From Deltaproteobacteria bacterium (GTDB lineage: Bacteria; Desulfobacterota; DAOWOC01): a DNA stretch of 5,569 nt. The notes below the pieces were generated by a model, which saw only the letters and a program-made list of their open reading frames with translations, had not been told where the DNA came from and did no database searches. A program made the translations under genes and the position numbers. Shown here piece after piece: positions 1-5,569 of the stretch. The stretch covers positions 1 to 5,569 of the forward strand of contig DAOWOC010000089.1 of NCBI GenBank assembly GCA_030642225.1. The letters run 5' to 3'. Position 1 is the stretch's first letter. Every line of letters starts with the position of its first letter.

Positions 1-68
1 ACGGTTGTCGGTTCACAGTTTACAGTTTTTCAACCGTAAACCGATACCTGTAAACCGTAAACAGTTAC
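1..68. repeat. Degenerate heptamer repeat in two inverted arms
   Basis: The right arm (33-67) reads on the + strand as five 7-base units: ACCGTAA, ACCGATA, CCTGTAA, ACCGTAA, ACAGTTA. The left arm (1-26) holds the same unit in opposite orientation; read on the - strand it gives ACTGTAA, ACTGTGA, ACCGACA and a partial ACCGT. The 10-mer AACCGTAAAC occurs exactly at 32-41 and 53-62, 21 bases (three units) apart. ACGGTTG (1-7) and CAACCGT (31-37) are exact reverse complements. The arms meet at a short T-rich centre (27-32). The array touches the window edge, so its left limit is unknown. It lies outside any gene and looks like a dispersed or minisatellite-type intergenic repeat. No function is visible. 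Confidence 0.75.
6..46. other. Imperfect hairpin formed by the heptamer arms
   Basis: Bases 6-20 can pair with 32-46 around an 11-base loop (21-31). Of 15 positions, 12 are Watson-Crick, one is G-T (7/45) and two are mismatches (14/38 and 17/35). The fold follows from the inverted heptamer arms. It is not followed by a clear T-run in the right place on the + strand, so it does not look like a standard intrinsic terminator for a gene reading rightward. It could be a cruciform, a protein-binding palindrome or just a by-product of the repeat. Confidence 0.5.
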
Positions 69-112
69 AAATATATCTGCCATCCGCTAATTTTGATTTT
101 CAAACTTCTAAC

Positions 113-141
113 TTGACAAGATTTATCCCTTGAAATAGTTT
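113..141 (+). promoter_or_regulatory. Candidate sigma70-type promoter for the kdsB operon
   Basis: A perfect -35 hexamer TTGACA lies at 113-118. At 17-base spacing the -10 position (136-141) reads TAGTTT, which matches TATAAT at only three of six bases. A second candidate lies closer to the gene: TTCAAA (150-155) with TATAAA (173-178), also 17 bases apart, with a weaker -35 and a better -10. Either would start transcription upstream of the kdsB ATG at 208. The whole stretch is AT-rich, so chance matches are easy. No operator, riboswitch or attenuator is evident. Confidence 0.3.
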
Positions 142-207
142 ATCGTAATTTCAAATTATATCAAACTGTATATATAAATAATAAAAAGATATGGTTATAA
201 ACTATTA

Positions 208-939
208 ATGAAAAAAATCGGTATAATACCAGCCCGTTACAATTCAAGACGTTTGCCGGGAAAACCTCTTGCAGAAATCAATGGCAGGCCCATGATCTAT
301 TATGTTTATCAGAATGCAATTAAAAGCAATGTTTTCAATAAAATTGCAGTTGCAACAGATGACCGGCGGATTATTGATGCTGTGGAAAATTTCGGCGGTG
401 AGGCTATTATGACATCCCATGAGCATCAAAGCGGAACAGATCGCCTGGCCCAGGCATCAAGGATCATGGGGCTTAAGAAAGACGATATCGTGGTTAATAT
501 TCAGGGAGATGAACCCCTGATGAATCCAAACCATTTAAAATTATTAACAGATCAATTTAACCAGTCCAACATAGAGATGGCAACACTGGCAAGCCCTTTG
601 GAGGATATAAAGATTGCCCATGACCCTTCCTGTGTCAAGGTGGTCATGGATAATGATGGTTTTGCCCTTTATTTTTCACGATCACTAATACCATTTTACA
701 GGGACTCTGATTTTAAAGGATGCCTTCTTCATGTCGGAGTTTATGCCTATACTGCATTGTTTCTTGAAACATTTACAAAATTTCCAACAGGCAGGCTTGA
801 ATCATATGAAAAATTAGAACAGCTTAGAGCCATTGAAAATGGCCGGAAGATAAAAGTTATTATTGTTGACAAGGCAGAACAGGGTGTTGATACAATTGAA
901 GACCTTGAAAGGGTCAGACATATTTTAAAGAGAGTTTAA
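208..939 (+). CDS. kdsB: 3-deoxy-manno-octulosonate cytidylyltransferase (CMP-Kdo synthetase)
   Basis: The 243-residue protein transfers CMP from CTP to Kdo, giving CMP-Kdo, the activated sugar used by the Kdo transferase to build the lipopolysaccharide inner core; it acts in the cytoplasm. Length is close to E. coli KdsB (about 248). Visible family motifs are the N-terminal nucleotide-binding loop IPARYNSRRLPGKPL (7-21), HQSGTDRL (73-80), NIQGDEP (97-103, with Asp101 a likely metal ligand), ALYFSRSLIPF (153-163), HVGVYAY (175-181), the YEKLEQLRAIENG segment (200-212) and GVDTIEDLERV (226-236, with Asp228 the likely second metal ligand). The start at 208 fits because the conserved loop begins within seven residues, although no strong Shine-Dalgarno precedes it. 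The stop overlaps the carA start by one base. A related cytidylyltransferase for the 8-amino Kdo variant exists in some bacteria and cannot be wholly excluded. Confidence 0.95.
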   Translation: MKKIGIIPARYNSRRLPGKPLAEINGRPMIYYVYQNAIKSNVFNKIAVATDDRRIIDAVENFGGEAIMTSHEHQSGTDRLAQASRIMGLKKDDIVVNIQGDEPLMNPNHLKLLTDQFNQSNIEMATLASPLEDIKIAHDPSCVKVVMDNDGFALYFSRSLIPFYRDSDFKGCLLHVGVYAYTALFLETFTKFPTGRLESYEKLEQLRAIENGRKIKVIIVDKAEQGVDTIEDLERVRHILKRV

Positions 940-2099
940 TGATAGAGGTTAAAAGAAAAATTTTAGAAAATATAGCACATGAGTGCATTATTATGCTTGA
1001 AGACGGGACACATTTTAATGGTATGCAGTTTGCGGGCCCGGCCTCCCATGTTTTCGGCGAAATAGTTTTTAATACAAGTATGTCCGGATATCAGGAGATA
1101 CTTACAGACCCTTCATATAAAGGGCAAATAATAACCATGACATATCCCCTTATAGGTAATTACGGGGTAACGCCTGAAGATATGGAATCCGCAGGGATAC
1201 ATGTCAGCGCATTTATTGTAAAGGAATACGTTCATCATTACAGTAACTGGAGGGCAGATGCATCGTTAAAAAATTTTTTAGACAATGCAGGTATAGTCGG
1301 TATTCAGGGGGTTGATACACGCGCGCTGGTAAGACATATCAGGATTAAAGGCGCTATGAAGGGCGCTATTTTTCAGGATCAGAAAAGGCCTGTTTCAGAA
1401 CTGATAGAAGAGGTAGGGGCATCTTCAGGCATAACAGATATTGACATGGTGCGTCATGTAACCTGTGCAAAACCATATATCTGGACACAAAACGGTCCCA
1501 AATACGTTTCAGGCAAAAATCCATGGGGGGAAGATTATATAAATCGTGTCGTTGCCTTTGATTTTGGGATAAAATATAATATTTTAAGAATGTTAAATGA
1601 CTTGAAGTGCAAAGTGCTTGTCGTGCCTGCAAGCACTACAACAGAAGAAATTATTACATTGAATCCGGATGGCGTTTTTCTTTCAAATGGCCCTGGAGAC
1701 CCTTCGGCAGTAACTTATGCCATTGAAAATATAAAAAAATTAATAGGGAAATTTCCAATATTCGGAATTTGCCTTGGGCATCAACTGCTCTGTCTTGCCC
1801 TTGGCGGAAAAACATTTAAACTTAAATTCGGTCACAGGGGAGCCAATCATCCTGTTAAAAACCTTGAAAAAGGAAACGTGGAAATTACTTCACAAAATCA
1901 TGGTTTTGCAGTTGATACCATGAGTCTGCCACAAGATACAACTATTACACATATAAATCTTAATGATAATACTTTGGAAGGCATAAGGGATAATGGCAAA
2001 AGGCTCTATTCAGTACAATATCACCCTGAAGCTTCTCCGGGTCCGCATGATGCAGCTTATCTTTTTAACCGTTTTATACAAATGATGGATGAGTCATAA
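939..2099 (+). CDS. carA: Carbamoyl-phosphate synthase small subunit (glutamine amidotransferase)
   Basis: This 386-residue subunit hydrolyses glutamine and passes ammonia through a tunnel to CarB for carbamoyl phosphate synthesis. The N-terminal CarA domain (about 16-150) carries LEDGTHF (20-26) and [17 protein letters not shown] (44-60). The C-terminal class I amidotransferase domain (about 203-380) has SNGPGDP (249-255), the nucleophile elbow GICLGHQ (276-282) with Cys278, NHGFAVD (320-326) and YHPEASPGP (361-369). The triad is Cys278, His362 and Glu364, all present. The start ATG overlaps the kdsB stop as TAATG, and AAAGAGAG at 927-934 may serve as a close ribosome site, which also suggests translational coupling. 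About 15 residues precede the usual first beta strand, more than in most CarA proteins. The next in-frame ATG (993) would remove that strand, so 939 is the best start. Confidence 0.97.
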   Translation: MIEVKRKILENIAHECIIMLEDGTHFNGMQFAGPASHVFGEIVFNTSMSGYQEILTDPSYKGQIITMTYPLIGNYGVTPEDMESAGIHVSAFIVKEYVHHYSNWRADASLKNFLDNAGIVGIQGVDTRALVRHIRIKGAMKGAIFQDQKRPVSELIEEVGASSGITDIDMVRHVTCAKPYIWTQNGPKYVSGKNPWGEDYINRVVAFDFGIKYNILRMLNDLKCKVLVVPASTTTEEIITLNPDGVFLSNGPGDPSAVTYAIENIKKLIGKFPIFGICLGHQLLCLALGGKTFKLKFGHRGANHPVKNLEKGNVEITSQNHGFAVDTMSLPQDTTITHINLNDNTLEGIRDNGKRLYSVQYHPEASPGPHDAAYLFNRFIQMMDES

Positions 2100-2104
2100 A
2101 TCAA

Positions 2105-5100
2105 ATGCCTAAAAGAACCGACATAAAAAAAATAATGATTATAGGCTCAGGTCCTATTATTATAAGCCAGGCCTGCGAATTTGATTATTCAGGCACACAG
2201 GCATGTAAAGCGCTGAAAGAAGAAGGGTATCAGGTAATCCTGATCAATTCCAATCCCGCTACTATTATGACTGACACTGAACTCGCTGACAGTACTTACA
2301 TTGAACCCATAACCCCTGAAGCTGTTGCAGAGATTATAAAAAAAGAAAGACCTGATGCACTCCTTCCAACATTAGGGGGGCAGACCGGCCTTAATACTGC
2401 CATTAAAGTAGCTGAAAGCGGTATACTTGATGAATATGGGGTGGAGATGATAGCTGCCTCTGTTGATGTCATTAGAAAGGCTGAAGACAGGGAGTTATTC
2501 AGGGCAGCCATGCAAAATATCGGGCTCAAAGTTCCTGAAAGCGGGTTTGCGCATTCTGTTCAGGAAGCAAGGGATATTGTAAAAACAATAGGATTACCAA
2601 TAATTGTAAGGCCTTCTTTTACCCTTGGTGGAACAGGAGGCGGAGTAGCCTATAACTGGGATGACCTTGAAGAACTTATAAAAAGCGGTCTTGATAACAG
2701 CCTGATAGACCAGGTTATGCTTGAAAAATCCCTGCTTGGGTGGAAAGAATTTGAGCTTGAAGTGATGCGCGATAAGGCTGATAATGTTGTTATTATCTGC
2801 TCAATAGAAAATTTGGATCCTATGGGGGTTCATACCGGCGATTCAATCACAGTGGCGCCTGCGCAAACACTTACAGACAAGGAATACCAAAGACTTCGTA
2901 ATGCATCTATTGATATTATTCGTGAAATAGGTGTTGAAACAGGCGGTTCCAATATACAATTTGCTGTAAATCCTGCGGATGGCGATCTAATGGTTATTGA
3001 AATGAACCCAAGGGTTTCGCGTTCCAGCGCTCTTGCGTCCAAGGCCACAGGTTTTCCCATTGCCAGGATTGCTGCAAAACTTGCAATAGGTTATACACTT
3101 GATGAATTGAAAAATGATATTACAAGGGAGACACTGGCATCATTTGAGCCTGTAATTGATTATTGTGTTGTCAAAATCCCCCGTTTTACATTTGAAAAAT
3201 TTCCAGGCTCTGTTGACACGCTTACAACATCAATGAAGTCCGTGGGTGAGACCATGGCAATTGGCAGAACATTTAAAGAGGCCTTAAACAAGGCGATCAG
3301 ATCACTTGAAACAGGTTATATATCCTTTAATAAACATGGGGAAGAAAAAGAGACCAGGGAAGAGATAGCGGCTTTTCTTGCCACACCTAATTCAAAAAGA
3401 CTTTATTATATTGCAAAGGCGCTTTGCAGTAATTTTTCCATAAAAGAGATTGTTGAACTTACCTCTATTGACCCGTGGTTTATTCATCAAATCACCGATA
3501 TCCTTGAATTTGAAGATGAGTTGCAGGAATATTTCAGCAGATTCAGCATGACTGAGCATAATGATGATGAGGAAACAGATATAAAATTCCTGAAAAAGGC
3601 TAAGGAATATGGAATATCCGACCGCCGGATAGCTGAACTTGCAGGAGTTAAAGAATTTGAAATCAGAGAACGCAGAAAAGGGTATGGGGTGAAAGCGGTT
3701 TACAGACTTGTTGATACTTGTGCCGCTGAATTTGAGGCCTATACACCATATTATTATTCAACCTATGAAACTGAAAATGAAGTAAGATCAGGGACAAAAG
3801 AAAAGATAATAATCCTTGGGGGAGGCCCAAACCGCATTGGCCAGGGCATTGAATTTGATTATTGCTGTGTTCATGCTGCACTCGCAGTAAGAGAATATAA
3901 CTATGAATCCATAATGGTAAATTCAAATCCTGAAACTGTATCTACGGATTATGATACATCTGACCGGCTCTATTTTGAACCATTAACACTTGAAGATGTC
4001 TTAAATATTGTGGAGCAGGAAAAACCTAAGGGCGTTATCGTCCAGTTTGGGGGACAGACGCCTCTGAATCTTGCCATGCCATTGCAGAAAGCCGGAGTTC
4101 CTATACTGGGCACAAGCCCTGATTCCATTGACAGGGCCGAGGACAGGGAAAGATTTAAGGCTATTGTAGATAAATTAAATTTAAAACAGCCTGAGAACGG
4201 CATTGCAACAGATATTGAAGGCGCTGTTGCCATAGCGGATAAAATAGGCTATCCGGTTGTTGTAAGGCCGTCATATGTGCTTGGCGGCAGGGCCATGGAG
4301 ATTGTATATGATAAGAATGATCTTATAAATTATACTAAAACAGCTGTTATGGCATCCCCTGAACATCCCATACTTATTGACAGATTCTTAGAGGATGCTG
4401 TTGAAATGGATGTTGATGCCATATGCGACGGGCATCGTACCCTTGTAGCCGGAATCATGGAACATATAGAAGAGGCAGGCATTCATTCAGGTGATTCAGC
4501 ATGTGTTATCCCGCCTTATTCACTTGCGCCAGAAATAATCAACGAGGTAAAAAAACAGACAGAATCACTCGCTATGGAGCTTAACGTGATCGGACTGATG
4601 AATATACAGTATGCGATAAAAGATAATAAAATATATCTCTTAGAGGTCAATCCACGTGCTTCAAGGACAATTCCTTTTGTTTCCAAGGCCACCAATATAC
4701 CTCTTGCCAAGGTTGCCACAAAAGTAATGTTAGGGGCAACGCTTGATGAACTTGAAATGCCTTTAGATATTACTCATAAATTTATATCCATTAAAGAGGC
4801 TGTCTTTCCTTTTAACCGTTTTCCTGGTGTTGATACCCTGTTAGGACCGGAAATGCGTTCTACCGGTGAAGTAATGGGAATAGACAAAACCTTTGGCATG
4901 GCTTTTGCTAAATCACAGATTGCAGCTGGTATGATTCTGCCTTTAAAAGGACAGGTTTTTATAAGCGTCAAGGATAGCGATAAAATTGCCATACTGACCA
5001 CAGTAAGAATATTTCAGGAAATGGGTTTTTCTATATGTGCAACATCAGGAACATCAAAACTATTTTCTGATCGAGGTATACTCAATAAAAGGGTAAAAAA

Positions 5101-5344
5101 AGTCAGGGAAGGAAGACCACACGTGGTTGATCACATCAAGAATGGAGAAATACAGCTTGTAATCAACACCACAGCCGGAAAAGCGACAACATCCGAATCT
5201 TATTCCATCAGGCGTTCTGCCCTTGATTTCAATATTCCATATACTACTACTATTGCATCGGCTCGCGCCATTGCCGCTGCTATTCTTGCACTCAAGAACA
5301 AAAAGCTCACGGTAAAATCTTTACAGAAATACCATACTCTATAA
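2105..5344 (+). CDS. carB: Carbamoyl-phosphate synthase large subunit
   Basis: At 1079 residues (E. coli 1073), this subunit uses two ATP, bicarbonate and ammonia from CarA to make carbamoyl phosphate for pyrimidine and arginine synthesis. Its two homologous halves are clear: a carboxyphosphate domain (about 1-403) and a carbamoyl phosphate domain (about 560-942), joined by an oligomerization domain (about 404-559). A C-terminal MGS-like allosteric domain (about 943-1079) follows. ATP-site residues match the E. coli positions as I recall them: Arg129, Arg169, Glu215, Gln285, Glu299, Asn301, then Arg721, Glu767, Gln835, Glu847 and Asn849, offset by six in the second half. Residues equivalent to the UMP/IMP site (Lys960, Thr980, Thr983, Lys999, Asn1021, Thr1023) and the ornithine site (Glu789, Asp797, Glu898, Thr1048) are also kept. 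An acidic stretch (HNDDEE, 485-490) lies in the oligomerization domain. The ribosome site is weak (GGATGAG, 2087-2093), inside the carA end. Confidence 0.98.
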   Translation: MPKRTDIKKIMIIGSGPIIISQACEFDYSGTQACKALKEEGYQVILINSNPATIMTDTELADSTYIEPITPEAVAEIIKKERPDALLPTLGGQTGLNTAIKVAESGILDEYGVEMIAASVDVIRKAEDRELFRAAMQNIGLKVPESGFAHSVQEARDIVKTIGLPIIVRPSFTLGGTGGGVAYNWDDLEELIKSGLDNSLIDQVMLEKSLLGWKEFELEVMRDKADNVVIICSIENLDPMGVHTGDSITVAPAQTLTDKEYQRLRNASIDIIREIGVETGGSNIQFAVNPADGDLMVIEMNPRVSRSSALASKATGFPIARIAAKLAIGYTLDELKNDITRETLASFEPVIDYCVVKIPRFTFEKFPGSVDTLTTSMKSVGETMAIGRTFKEALNKAIRSLETGYISFNKHGEEKETREEIAAFLATPNSKRLYYIAKALCSNFSIKEIVELTSIDPWFIHQITDILEFEDELQEYFSRFSMTEHNDDEETDIKFLKKAKEYGISDRRIAELAGVKEFEIRERRKGYGVKAVYRLVDTCAAEFEAYTPYYYSTYETENEVRSGTKEKIIILGGGPNRIGQGIEFDYCCVHAALAVREYNYESIMVNSNPETVSTDYDTSDRLYFEPLTLEDVLNIVEQEKPKGVIVQFGGQTPLNLAMPLQKAGVPILGTSPDSIDRAEDRERFKAIVDKLNLKQPENGIATDIEGAVAIADKIGYPVVVRPSYVLGGRAMEIVYDKNDLINYTKTAVMASPEHPILIDRFLEDAVEMDVDAICDGHRTLVAGIMEHIEEAGIHSGDSACVIPPYSLAPEIINEVKKQTESLAMELNVIGLMNIQYAIKDNKIYLLEVNPRASRTIPFVSKATNIPLAKVATKVMLGATLDELEMPLDITHKFISIKEAVFPFNRFPGVDTLLGPEMRSTGEVMGIDKTFGMAFAKSQIAAGMILPLKGQVFISVKDSDKIAILTTVRIFQEMGFSICATSGTSKLFSDRGILNKRVKKVREGRPHVVDHIKNGEIQLVINTTAGKATTSESYSIRRSALDFNIPYTTTIASARAIAAAILALKNKKLTVKSLQKYHTL

Positions 5345-5359
5345 AAAGGCTGGCAAATT

Positions 5360-5569
5360 ATGCAAAATATTATACATAGTAAAAAAATAATGTCCGGTCA
5401 TGAAAATTATAAAACTCGTGAACCAAGACATGGTCTTTTGTCTGATTTATCTACTGCAAACAACCAATTTAAGGAGGAAAGGCCAAGGGAATCCTGTGGT
5501 GTGTTTGCAGTCTATGATTATGAAGATGCCGCAAAGATGACATGTTTTGGCTTGTATGCACTCCAGCAC
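5360..5569 (+). CDS. purF: Amidophosphoribosyltransferase, N-terminal fragment (cut by window end)
   Basis: The reading frame is open for 70 codons to the window end. PurF catalyses the first committed step of purine synthesis: PRPP plus glutamine gives phosphoribosylamine. The segment CGVFAVYDYEDAAKMTCFGL (46-65) followed by YALQH is the start of the class II (Ntn) glutaminase domain. Cys46 (TGT, 5495-5497) should become the N-terminal nucleophile once the leader is removed. The leader is 45 residues from the ATG at 5360, or 35 from the in-frame ATG at 5390; a TTG at 5438 would give 19. The first ATG is preferred because AAAGG (5345-5349) lies 10 bases upstream, just after the carB stop. Leaders in characterised PurF proteins are shorter (about 11 residues in B. 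subtilis, only Met in E. coli). Most of the enzyme, including the PRPP-binding domain, lies beyond the window. Confidence 0.93.
   Translation, partial: MQNIIHSKKIMSGHENYKTREPRHGLLSDLSTANNQFKEERPRESCGVFAVYDYEDAAKMTCFGLYALQH

Noticed and set aside
27..30. T-run in the upstream repeat considered as an intrinsic terminator tail
   Set aside because: The Ts lie in the loop/centre of the possible hairpin and not after its 3' arm, so the geometry is wrong for a rightward terminator.
69..207. Possible pyrimidine-responsive attenuator or riboswitch in the leader of the operon
   Set aside because: No terminator hairpin with T-run, no leader peptide with a meaningful codon bias and no recognised riboswitch core could be found in this AT-rich stretch.
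483..491. Acidic stretch in CarB (TEHNDDEET) as a possible extra domain or fusion point
   Set aside because: It is only a few residues, sits in the variable oligomerization domain and accounts for ordinary length variation in the family. The coordinates given for this item are protein residue numbers, corresponding to about 3551-3577 in the window.
3663..3926. Open frame on the - strand inside carB (one of several antisense frames at 244-429, 1366-1632, 2296-2529, 2830-3060, 3970-4233, 4516-4719 and 4774-5001)
   Set aside because: All lie wholly inside strongly supported + strand genes, have no recognisable domain and are short. They are shadows of the real coding frames.
2105..5344. Internal repeat within carB: paired motifs such as NSNP, GGQT, RPS..LGG and E.NPR.SR occur twice
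   Set aside because: This is the known ancient internal duplication of the CarB family, not a new repeat.
5345..5359. Possible terminator or promoter between carB and purF
   Set aside because: The gap is only 15 bases, with no inverted repeat or T-run. It holds just a weak ribosome site for purF.

Overview
The window is an ordinary-looking housekeeping gene cluster on the + strand. It reads kdsB - carA - carB - purF (5' end only), preceded by about 200 bases of non-coding DNA. All four genes point the same way and are packed tightly. kdsB and carA overlap by one base (TAATG), carA and carB are 5 bases apart, and carB and purF are 15 bases apart. No terminator-like hairpin separates them, so a single transcript is likely.

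kdsB (CMP-Kdo synthetase) implies a Gram-negative organism with Kdo-containing lipopolysaccharide. The DNA is AT-rich (roughly 40% GC by eye). The order kdsB/carAB/purF and the protein sequences suggest a Desulfobacterota-type bacterium (Desulfobacterales-like). That placement is inference from family resemblance and no search was done.

Layout: bases 1-68 hold a degenerate 7-base repeat arranged as two arms in opposite orientation around a T-rich centre, which can fold into an imperfect hairpin. Bases 69-207 are AT-rich and hold weak promoter candidates. Then come kdsB (208-939), carA (939-2099), carB (2105-5344) and the first 70 codons of purF (5360 to the window end).

The genes are connected through nucleotide supply. 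CarA releases ammonia from glutamine, and CarB turns it into carbamoyl phosphate for pyrimidines and arginine. PurF commits PRPP and glutamine to purine synthesis. KdsB spends CTP, a pyrimidine end product, to activate Kdo for lipopolysaccharide. CarB keeps the residues known in E. coli to bind ATP, UMP/IMP and ornithine, so normal allosteric control is expected.

I see no novel defence, mobile or RNA system here. The points worth a second look are the heptamer repeat upstream, the unusually long leader before the catalytic cysteine of PurF, and a few start-site oddities.
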